From the IMG/VR virus record IMGVR_UViG_3300042934_001314, positions 1 through 20,060 of that record: DNA of 20,060 nt; one strand, 5' to 3'. A program made the position numbers and the translations under genes. The DNA is from a virus. The notes beneath the pieces were generated by a model, which saw nothing but the letters and a program-made list of their open reading frames with translations, was not told where the DNA came from and did no database searches. The number at the start of each line of letters is the position of its first letter. Position 1 is the stretch's first letter. Below are positions 12,874 to 19,379 of the stretch, piece after piece.

Positions 12874-12896
12874 ACCGCCCGCGAGGCGGTTTTTTT
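12874..12896 (+). terminator. Intrinsic terminator closing cargo island 2
   Basis: ACCGCC (12874-12879), loop CGCGA, and GGCGGT (12885-12890), followed by T to 12896. It is nearly identical to the terminator at 11289, including the preceding ACAG and the following GCCTGGAG leader in front of the J-like start. Here the preceding CAG is also the last half-site of the CTGT-N8-ACAG dyad. Without antitermination it would block transcription into J. Confidence 0.88.
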
Positions 12897-12912
12897 ATGC
12901 CTGGAGGAAAGC

Positions 12913-15900
12913 ATGGGCGCACCAGCAAAGATCGATATCCAAGGCGAGAAGGGCGGCAGCAGCAAGCCGAAGTCGCCGACCGAAGCCAGCGACAGCCTGC
13001 GCTCGACTAACCTGGCCAAGCTGCTGATTGCCGTGGGCGAGGGTGAATTCGACAGCGTCCCGACCGATTACGACATCTACCTGGACAACACGCCGATCCG
13101 CGATGCCAGCGGAAACTACAACTTCCCGAACGTGAAGTGGGACTGGCGGCCGGGCTCGGTGGATCAGACCTACATCCCGGGCATTCCGTCTGTTGAGAAC
13201 GAGACGTCGCTGAACATCGAACTGCGCAGCGATTCGCCGTGGGTACGCTCGATCACCAACACCCAGCTTTCGGCCGTGCGCATGCGCTTGGCCTGGCCAT
13301 CGCTGCAACGCTCCGATGACCAGGGCAATGTCGGCGGTTACCGCATCGAGTACGCAATCGACGTCGCAACCGATGGCGGCGCCTATCAGCAGGTGCTGGT
13401 GGATGCGGTCGACGGCAAGACCACCACGCGCTACGAGCGCTCGCGCCGCATCGATTTGCCGGACGCCACCACTGGCTGGCAGATCCGCGTGCGCCGTCTG
13501 ACGCCGAACCAGAACACCAACAAGATCGCCGACACCATGCTGGTTGCCGGCTACACCGAAGTCATCGACGCCAAGCTGCGCTACCCGAATACCGCGCTGC
13601 TCTACATCGAATTCGACGCCGAGCAGTTCACCAACATCCCGGCCGTGACCGTGAAATGCAAAGCGCGCCGCTGGATGGTGCCGAGCAACTACGACCCGAT
13701 CCTGCGTACCTACACCGGGACATGGGATGGCTCGATGAAGTCTGCCTGGACCAATAACCCGGCGTGGATTACATACGGCATCTGCACCGAAGACCGCTTC
13801 GGCCTGGGCAAACGCATCAAGCCGTTCATGGTCGACAAGTGGGAGCTGTACCGCATCGCCCAATACTGCGACCAGCTGGTGCCGAACGGGCTAGGCGGTC
13901 AGGAACCGCGCTTCCTCTGCGACATGAACCTGCAGGGCAAGGCTGATGCGTGGTCGCTGCTGCGCGACATCTCGGCGATTTACCGGGGCATGACTTACTG
14001 GGCGCAGGGCCAGCTGGTGATGCAGGCGGACATGCCGCGCGCGCAAGACTTCGACTATGTGTTCACCCGTTCGAATGTGATCGACGGAAAGTTTTCGTAC
14101 GGCAGCGCCTCGGCGAAAACTCGTTACACCCGGGCGCTGGTCAGCTACGACAACCCGGCGAACAACTACGACACCGATGTAATCCCGTTCGCTGACCTGG
14201 ATCTGCAACGCCGCTACGGCGACCGGCCGACCGAGCTGAGTGCCATTGGCTGCACCCGCGCATCCGAGGCCCAGCGTCGTGGCAAGTGGGCGATCCTCAG
14301 CAACAACCAAGATCGCACCGTCTCGTTCAAGACCGGCATGGAAGGTGTGATCCCGCTGCCCGGCCACATCATCCCGGTGGCGGATTCGCTGCTGGCAGGC
14401 CGTGAAGTGGGCGGCCGGATCTCGGCAGTGGCGGGGCGCGTGATCACGCTCGATCGCGACACTCAGGCCAAGGCCGGCGACCGGCTGATTATCAATCTCC
14501 CGGGCGGCCGCGCTGAAGGTCGCACCGTGCAGAGCGTCAACGGCCGAGCCGTCACCGTCACGGTTGCCTACAGCGAACCGCCGGTGGTGCAGTTGCAGTG
14601 GGCGCTCGATGCCGATGATCTGGCAATCCCGCTCTACCGTGTACTGCGCACCAAGCGCACCACCGAGGGCGATTACGAAATCAGCGCGCTCCAGTTCGAG
14701 CCGAGCAAGTTCGCTTTCATCGACACCGGCGCACGCCTGGAAGAACGCCCGATCAGCGTGATCCCGATCACCGTCGTTCCGGCGCCGGCGAGCGTAGCGT
14801 TGTCGTCGACTTCGTCGGTTGTGCAGGGGCTGGCCGTGGCCACCATGACGATCACCTGGCCTGCCGTGGATGGCGCGGTGGGCTACGACATTGAATGGCG
14901 CAAGGACAGCGGAAACTGGATCAAGCTGCAGCGCACCGGGATGACTAACGTTGATGTGGTCGGCATTTATGCCGGTGCCTACGTGGCCCGCGTTCGCGCG
15001 GTGAGCGCGTTCGACATCACGTCACCGTGGCGCAACTCGATCCTGACCAACCTCAGCGGTAAGCAGGGGCTGCCGCCGGCGCTCGCATTCCTTACCGCGA
15101 CGCCGCTTCTGTTCGGCATTTACCTCAAGTGGGGTTTTCCTGCTGGCGCCGAGGACAGCCAGCGCACGGAGATTTGGTACGGCCCGACGACCGAGTTGGC
15201 TGCCGCGACCAAGCTGACAGATCTCGCCTATCCGCAGAGCGATTTCTCCATGCTCGGGCTTGCCGCCGGTGTGACCTTCTATTTCTGGGGCCGCATCGTC
15301 GACAAGATCGGCAACATCGGGCCGTGGTATCCGATCGGTCTTGGCGTGCAGGGCCAGTCCAGCTCGAATGCGGGCGACATTCTAGAAATGATTGCTGGCC
15401 AGATCGGGCGAACGGAGTTGGGCGAAGATCTCCTCACCGAGATCGACAAAATCCCCAGGCTACAAGAGCAGATCGACAATATCGCCGACGCGCTCGAGTA
15501 CGACCCAGCTCTGACCTATCTCAAAGGGGACACCGTTCGCGTTGGTCGGCGCCTCTATCAGGCCGAGCAAGCGGTACCGGTAAACACGCCGCCGCCCAAT
15601 CCAACCTACTGGGTCGATATCGGCCAGGTGCTGGAAGAGGCCAACGCGCTGGCGGCTCAGGTCTCGCAGAACACCTTGGAAATCGATCAGCAAGGCGAAC
15701 AGTTGAACGCGCAGGCGGCGAAGCTCGACGGCGTGTACGTGCAAGTGAATCCCTCACTTGCCGGTGACACGTCCGGATTCGCTGGTTCTGATCAGGTCTA
15801 TGTCGGGGTTTGGTCCGAGCAGTCGGCGAGACTTGAGGACGGCATTGCCACCGCGAAGAGCATCGAAACGGTGCGGGCTGAGGTCAACCAGAACAGCGCA

Positions 15901-16380
15901 ACCGTTCAAACGGTCAGCCAATCCGTCGCGACTTTGGACGGAAAGGTTTCAACGAGCTGGTCTGTGAAAATGCAGGTCACCGCAGACGGAAAGTACGTGG
16001 CGGCAGGTGTGGGGCTCGGCATTGAAAATGGTCCGGCTGGGTTGCAAAGCCAGTTCTTGGTCGGCGCTGACCGGTTCGCCATCGTCAACACCATTGCCGG
16101 CGGCGCCATCTCGGTGCCGTTTGCGGTGCAGGGCGGACAGGTCTTCATGAACTCGGCATTCATTCAGGACGCCTCGATCGGAAACGCCAAGATCGGTTTC
16201 TTCATTCAGTCGGACAATTACATCGCGGGCGTCCAGGGATGGCGCATCGACAAGGCCGGCAACTTCGAGTTGAACAGTCCGTTGGGGGGAGGCGCTCGCC
16301 AGACCATCAACAACAACGGCGGCAAAGTGTTCGATGAGAACGGCGTGAAGCGCTACCAGTGGGGGAATCTCAACGCATGA
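12913..16380 (+). CDS. J: Tail tip / host specificity protein, lambda gpJ-like
   Basis: A 1155-residue protein. TGGAGGA lies 7 nt before ATG 12913. Residues 1-600 are the conserved J hub region ('DSLRSTNLAKLLIAVGEGE', 'YGICTEDRFGLGKRI', 'GMTYWAQGQLVMQADMPR'). About 620-815 hold two fibronectin type III-like repeats ('ATMTITWPAVDGAVGYDIEW' in the first). About 861-910 is a small carbohydrate-binding-like module ('LTYLKGDTVRVGRRLYQAEQ', then 'YWVDIG'). A coiled-coil stretch follows, then a DUF1983-type central straight fibre domain (about 985-1122) and a short end. J forms the central tail fibre that binds the receptor, so the C-terminal third should be the host-range region. The gene ends in an ATGA overlap with the next. 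Confidence 0.93.
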   Translation: MGAPAKIDIQGEKGGSSKPKSPTEASDSLRSTNLAKLLIAVGEGEFDSVPTDYDIYLDNTPIRDASGNYNFPNVKWDWRPGSVDQTYIPGIPSVENETSLNIELRSDSPWVRSITNTQLSAVRMRLAWPSLQRSDDQGNVGGYRIEYAIDVATDGGAYQQVLVDAVDGKTTTRYERSRRIDLPDATTGWQIRVRRLTPNQNTNKIADTMLVAGYTEVIDAKLRYPNTALLYIEFDAEQFTNIPAVTVKCKARRWMVPSNYDPILRTYTGTWDGSMKSAWTNNPAWITYGICTEDRFGLGKRIKPFMVDKWELYRIAQYCDQLVPNGLGGQEPRFLCDMNLQGKADAWSLLRDISAIYRGMTYWAQGQLVMQADMPRAQDFDYVFTRSNVIDGKFSYGSASAKTRYTRALVSYDNPANNYDTDVIPFADLDLQRRYGDRPTELSAIGCTRASEAQRRGKWAILSNNQDRTVSFKTGMEGVIPLPGHIIPVADSLLAGREVGGRISAVAGRVITLDRDTQAKAGDRLIINLPGGRAEGRTVQSVNGRAVTVTVAYSEPPVVQLQWALDADDLAIPLYRVLRTKRTTEGDYEISALQFEPSKFAFIDTGARLEERPISVIPITVVPAPASVALSSTSSVVQGLAVATMTITWPAVDGAVGYDIEWRKDSGNWIKLQRTGMTNVDVVGIYAGAYVARVRAVSAFDITSPWRNSILTNLSGKQGLPPALAFLTATPLLFGIYLKWGFPAGAEDSQRTEIWYGPTTELAAATKLTDLAYPQSDFSMLGLAAGVTFYFWGRIVDKIGNIGPWYPIGLGVQGQSSSNAGDILEMIAGQIGRTELGEDLLTEIDKIPRLQEQIDNIADALEYDPALTYLKGDTVRVGRRLYQAEQAVPVNTPPPNPTYWVDIGQVLEEANALAAQVSQNTLEIDQQGEQLNAQAAKLDGVYVQVNPSLAGDTSGFAGSDQVYVGVWSEQSARLEDGIATAKSIETVRAEVNQNSATVQTVSQSVATLDGKVSTSWSVKMQVTADGKYVAAGVGLGIENGPAGLQSQFLVGADRFAIVNTIAGGAISVPFAVQGGQVFMNSAFIQDASIGNAKIGFFIQSDNYIAGVQGWRIDKAGNFELNSPLGGGARQTINNNGGKVFDENGVKRYQWGNLNA

Positions 16381-16403
16381 GTTACGGCATGAGTTACGGC
16401 ATG
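16377..16403 (+). repeat. Tandem 12-bp repeat at a gene start
   Basis: ATGAGTTACGGC occurs twice in tandem (16377-16388 and 16389-16400), followed by ATGAGG. This gives three in-frame ATG codons 12 nt apart and the protein start MSYGMSYGMRIW. The first copy also contains the J stop codon. Eleven bases of the unit recur at the next gene start (16712-16722). Confidence 0.85.
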
Positions 16404-16712
16404 AGGATATGGGGCGCCGATGGGGCGCTCCAGCTGGATGAGAACTCATTCACCATTCGAGTCGTGCTCTCGGTGCAAGTGACGTTCGCGCTTGGATCCA
16501 GCAAAGGGACTCAGGACTTCGCCGTTCCCGGCGTAGGACCTGGTAACGGAACGGCAATCGTGGTTCCAATTGGCGCCTATTCGGAGTTACAGATGCAGTT
16601 CGAGACCGAGATGCTTGAAGGCGTGGTTCGTGTCTACAACTACACCCGGACGTATGCAGCCAGCACCACTTCGTCCGGCACGATGCGCTTGATAGTCATG
16701 AGGTGGAGCTGA
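16377..16712 (+). CDS. Small tail-tip-associated protein with YGMRIW motif
   Basis: A 111-residue protein. ATG 16377 overlaps the J stop (ATGA), which suggests translational coupling; no strong ribosome-binding site is seen. Starts at 16389 or 16401 are also possible because of the tandem repeat. The N-terminal 'YGMRIWGADGALQLDENSF' motif is of a type often seen in small proteins encoded next to phage tail tips, and it recurs in the middle of the following protein ('YGMRLWDGAGKLLFDS'). The rest is beta-rich with a 'NGTAIVVPIGAY' stretch and no Cys. It may decorate or complete the tail tip, but I do not recognise a named family. Its stop overlaps the next start (TGATG). Confidence 0.75.
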   Translation: MSYGMSYGMRIWGADGALQLDENSFTIRVVLSVQVTFALGSSKGTQDFAVPGVGPGNGTAIVVPIGAYSELQMQFETEMLEGVVRVYNYTRTYAASTTSSGTMRLIVMRWS

Positions 16713-17392
16713 TGAGTTACGGAGTTCAGTTCACCAATAACAACAATGTTGTGACTTTGGATTCGGAATTCTCGCGCTTGATGGTCATAGCATCAGGACG
16801 CTATGCGCCCACTCAGGAGCAGGGGCTCGGCTCGGTCACGACGTTTGCGCGGCCGGTTACCTCTCAAGAGCCGCCGCTTGTATTCGTGAGGCCGGACACC
16901 ATCAACGGGGTAGCTGGGCTTTGTCGAATGAGGCTGATCGGCTCGGCAGGTAATTGGACTGGGTTCTATGTTCGAGCCTACGACGTCAACGCTGCCGGGC
17001 TAAACGGGCGCTATTTCGTGGCGGCGTTTGGTGCTCAGCCGGTGGCGCAATACGGAATGCGGCTTTGGGATGGCGCCGGAAAGCTGCTGTTCGACTCCGG
17101 CACCCCGAACGCCACGTTTACCCGAGCATTTCAAAACTGGTCATATGTTCGGTATGACACCACCCAACAAGGGCTCACGCGAATCTTCTATAGCGTTCCA
17201 TTCAATTTTCCAGAAAACGAATTCATGCTCATCAACACTTTCGGCATGCCCATGACCTCGGGTAGCGGCATCGCTCGCGATCTGTACTGCTGGTGGGATT
17301 TTCCCAACAGCACGCTCTACGCCATCACCGTTGCCGCCTCGAACCCTTTCGCCTTCTTCTTGCCAGCAGTGTTTGCAAAACAAGCGGCATAA
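16712..17392 (+). CDS. Tail-tip-associated protein, related in motif to its upstream neighbour
   Basis: A 226-residue protein. An in-frame GTG at 16703 is possible, but ATG 16712 overlaps the upstream TGA and follows GAGGTGGAG, and it gives the MSYG start shared with the neighbour. The sequence is beta-rich and aromatic ('LVFVRPDTINGVAGLCRMRL', 'NWTGFYVRAYD'). Near residues 113-129 it has 'YGMRLWDGAGKLLFDSG', matching the N-terminal motif of the preceding protein. The C-terminus is hydrophobic ('AASNPFAFFLPAVFAKQ'). It is probably virion-associated or involved in fibre assembly, given its place between J and the fibre gene. The codon use looks slightly less GC-rich than in J. No known family is assigned. 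Confidence 0.75.
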   Translation: MSYGVQFTNNNNVVTLDSEFSRLMVIASGRYAPTQEQGLGSVTTFARPVTSQEPPLVFVRPDTINGVAGLCRMRLIGSAGNWTGFYVRAYDVNAAGLNGRYFVAAFGAQPVAQYGMRLWDGAGKLLFDSGTPNATFTRAFQNWSYVRYDTTQQGLTRIFYSVPFNFPENEFMLINTFGMPMTSGSGIARDLYCWWDFPNSTLYAITVAASNPFAFFLPAVFAKQAA

Positions 17393-17468
17393 CGCCTGTG
17401 TTCGCTCTGGTGATGAATTCCAGCGCAAGAATGCTCTGCCTAAAATCAACTCAGGAAACGTAGCCAAT

Positions 17469-18374
17469 ATGGCCAAACAGACGATCAATCTCGGCACTGC
17501 ACCAACGGGCGTCGGCGGCGATACGCCGCGCAGCGCGTTTCAGAAAACCCAAAGCAACTTCGACGAACTGTATCAGCGCGATGCTCTGCTCGGGACGGCA
17601 GCGAACGCGAATATTGGCACCGCCGCTGGCAACGTCATGGCTGTTGGCGCAGGCGGCTGGCTCGGTCCATCTATCATCGATAACAGCAACGCTAACAACG
17701 CAAAAAACACCGGCTTGTATGGTCTGAGCAACGCAGCAAACGCCCCCTTTGTTGCGCTCCAGTTGCTGACTAGCGATTGGGGTGTCGACCCGCGCTGGCA
17801 AGCTCAGCTTGCCTTGGGCATCTCACAAAACAAGGCTTATTTCCGGTCGATCCTCAAGGATCAAACATCCGCCACTGCCTGGGCGGAGCTCTACCACACG
17901 GGCAACACCACGAAAGGCTCTGGCGGGGTGCTCTCTGCCGCCTCGCCGATTGTGCGTGTTTCGAACGTGGCCGGCTCCCTGCGCCTTGATCTGCTTGAGC
18001 AGACCTTCGAGCCAGCGGGCGAGTGGGGTGTTGCGAACGAAGAGGCTCGCGGGGTCAGCGTTGAGCGGCTGGCGGTCGGTGAATACCGGATCACCGGCAG
18101 TCTCGGCCTGGCGCTGGAAGGCTGGCGAACTCTTGATCCTTGCTCGCCGGATGGCGGCCGAACGCTGGGCATCACCGATTCGGAACAGGAGCCTGATGGG
18201 ACTGTGGTCATCAAGCTTTTCAAACAGCGCTGGACCCTGTCTGAGGATGGGGAAATGATCGAGGGGCGTGGCGCAGCACTGGATGTGCCGCTGAACAGCT
18301 GGATCGACGTCCGGCTTGAGATGCCCAAACCTGAAGAGCTGCCCATCCCGATGGAAGCGATCATCGAAGAATAA
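17469..18374 (+). CDS. Tail fibre protein
   Basis: A 301-residue protein. The frame is open from 17331, but this lies inside the upstream gene. ATG 17469 follows AGGAAA (17453-17458). The N-terminus 'INLGTAPTGVGGDTPRSAFQ' then 'KTQSNFDELYQRDA' is the usual anchor of Pseudomonas phage tail fibres. The middle (about 70-150) is a short beta-repeat region ending in 'AWAELYHTGNTTKGSGG'. The C-terminal domain ('LAVGEYRITGSLGLALEGW', 'DGTVVIKLFKQRW', 'DVPLNSWIDVRLEMP') is a conserved fibre end domain. It is short for a fibre, so it may be a minimal form. It is followed by a terminator. It most likely attaches to the tail tip and contributes to host recognition. Confidence 0.88.
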   Translation: MAKQTINLGTAPTGVGGDTPRSAFQKTQSNFDELYQRDALLGTAANANIGTAAGNVMAVGAGGWLGPSIIDNSNANNAKNTGLYGLSNAANAPFVALQLLTSDWGVDPRWQAQLALGISQNKAYFRSILKDQTSATAWAELYHTGNTTKGSGGVLSAASPIVRVSNVAGSLRLDLLEQTFEPAGEWGVANEEARGVSVERLAVGEYRITGSLGLALEGWRTLDPCSPDGGRTLGITDSEQEPDGTVVIKLFKQRWTLSEDGEMIEGRGAALDVPLNSWIDVRLEMPKPEELPIPMEAIIEE

Positions 18375-18376
18375 CC

Positions 18377-18402
18377 ACCCGCCATCGAGCGGGTATTTTT
18401 TT
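18377..18402 (+). terminator. Intrinsic terminator between fibre and endolysin genes
   Basis: ACCCGC (18377-18382), loop CATCGA, and GCGGGT (18389-18394), followed by A and seven T. The T run leads into GCCTGGAGAATGCC and the endolysin ATG, the same leader as in front of the I-like gene and close to that of J. Confidence 0.88.
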
Positions 18403-18416
18403 GCCTGGAGAATGCC

Positions 18417-18950
18417 ATGCCCATCACCCAGCAGCAGTTGCTGCAGATCCTCCCGAACGCCCGCACCCAAGCGGGCGTTTTTGTTTCCGCCCTGAACACC
18501 GCGATGCAGCACTACCAGATCGTGGGCGCAAAGCGCGCCGCGGCATTCCTCGCGCAGATCGGTCACGAGTCGGGCCAGCTGCGCTACGTCCGTGAGATCT
18601 GGGGGCCGACCGCTTCCCAGCGCGGATACGAGGGGCGCGAAGACCTCGGCAATACCGTGCCGGGCGACGGCCGGAAGTATAGCGGTCGCGGTCTGATCCA
18701 GATCACTGGCCGGGCGAACTATGGCAGGTGCGGCGAGGCGCTGGGGCTCGACCTGATCAGCCATCCCGAGCTGCTCGAACTGCCGCAGCATGCCGCGATG
18801 TCGGCAGCGTGGTTCTGGAAACAGAAGGGGCTGAATGATTTGGCCGATCGAGATCAATTCAACACCATCACCCGGCGCATCAATGGCGGGCTGAACGGTC
18901 TGGCCGATAGGCTGGCGCTGTGGGAGAAGGCGCGCAAAGTGCTGGCTTGA
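18417..18950 (+). CDS. Endolysin, GH19 chitinase-like lysozyme
   Basis: A 177-residue protein. TGGAG precedes ATG 18417 by 6-7 nt. It matches phage GH19 endolysins: 'AAAFLAQIGHESGQLRYVRE' with the likely catalytic Glu51 and Glu60, 'RKYSGRGLIQITGRANY' (87-103), 'HAAMSAAWFWKQKGLNDLAD', and 'ITRRINGGLNGLADR' near the C-terminus. It should cleave the glycan strands of peptidoglycan at the end of infection. There is no signal peptide or membrane anchor, so it needs a holin for release, but no clear holin gene precedes it in this window. The gene has a private terminator and leader upstream. All expected catalytic residues appear intact. Confidence 0.93.
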   Translation: MPITQQQLLQILPNARTQAGVFVSALNTAMQHYQIVGAKRAAAFLAQIGHESGQLRYVREIWGPTASQRGYEGREDLGNTVPGDGRKYSGRGLIQITGRANYGRCGEALGLDLISHPELLELPQHAAMSAAWFWKQKGLNDLADRDQFNTITRRINGGLNGLADRLALWEKARKVLA

Positions 18951-18969
18951 GCGCGCCGTGCTGAAATTG

Positions 18970-19131
18970 ATGGCTCTGAGCCACGCTTGCGGGGCCTTTG
19001 GTCTTGAACCATCATTCCTTTTTGATGATGGCGTTATGTACGTGGACAAGCGACTTGCAGGGCTTTCGTTCTTGATGACCCTCGTTTGGGTTACGGTCGT
19101 CCTGGCAGTGATGTATTGGATGTCGCGCTGA
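18970..19131 (+). CDS. Small single-span membrane protein (possible lysis accessory)
   Basis: A 53-residue ORF; a GTG at 18958 or an internal ATG at 19036 (31 residues) are alternative starts, and none has a strong ribosome-binding site. The C-terminal half contains 'GLSFLMTLVWVTVVLAVMYW' flanked by VDKR and SR, a convincing single membrane helix. It begins 19 nt after the endolysin stop. Its place and membrane span suggest a holin, antiholin or other lysis helper, but it is shorter than usual holins and lacks a clear second span. I cannot name a family. The weak initiation signals make it possible that only the shorter form, or neither, is made. Confidence 0.4.
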   Translation: MALSHACGAFGLEPSFLFDDGVMYVDKRLAGLSFLMTLVWVTVVLAVMYWMSR

Positions 19132-19163
19132 ATATAAAGGGTAAAGTTGTGGAAGGCGTAGTT

Positions 19164-19358
19164 ATGGGCGACAAGATGCAGCGAGAGGCCGATCGCCTGC
19201 TGGCGCAGATCGTCCGGACAGATTCGATGATCACTGCAGTGAAGGCGGGAGCACGGGCTGAGGTTTCGTGCTTGGGCTGGAAACCGCCGGCGCATTGCGC
19301 TCCGGCGATGCTGAAAGGCTCTACATCATTTTCGAAGCTGCTCTGGTGGAGCACCTGA
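19164..19358 (+). CDS. Hypothetical small protein after the lysis region
   Basis: A 64-residue ORF. GGAAGG (19151-19156) lies 7 nt before ATG 19164. An in-frame GTG at 19149 also has AAGGG 7 nt upstream, so the start is ambiguous. The first part (MGDKMQREADRLLAQIVRTD) is an amphipathic helix; the second part contains two Cys and ends in 'LLWWST'. No signal peptide is visible and no family is recognised. It is on the plus strand, 32 nt after the small membrane protein, and converges on the minus-strand SRAP gene. A longer antisense frame over the same bases is judged spurious. Coding status is uncertain. Confidence 0.35.
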   Translation: MGDKMQREADRLLAQIVRTDSMITAVKAGARAEVSCLGWKPPAHCAPAMLKGSTSFSKLLWWST

Positions 19359-19379
19359 AAACCTTGTCGCAACGATGAA

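Noticed and set aside
12779-12928. Upstream 50-codon extension of the Ntn-hydrolase-like gene
   Set aside because: The extension runs through the terminator and the conserved upstream block, and the internal ATG has a proper GGAG. Starting there puts the nucleophile Ser directly after Met.
12895-13863. 322-codon minus-strand frame opposite the start of J
   Set aside because: It covers the conserved N-terminal hub region of J. The translation looks like reverse-strand shadow coding.
16377-18374. Diversity-generating retroelement variable region in the fibre genes
   Set aside because: No reverse transcriptase, no template repeat and no run of AAC/AAY codons was seen in the window.
17823-19295. 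490-codon minus-strand frame across the fibre and endolysin genes
   Set aside because: It crosses two well-supported plus-strand genes and a terminator, and shows no domain. It is a shadow frame.
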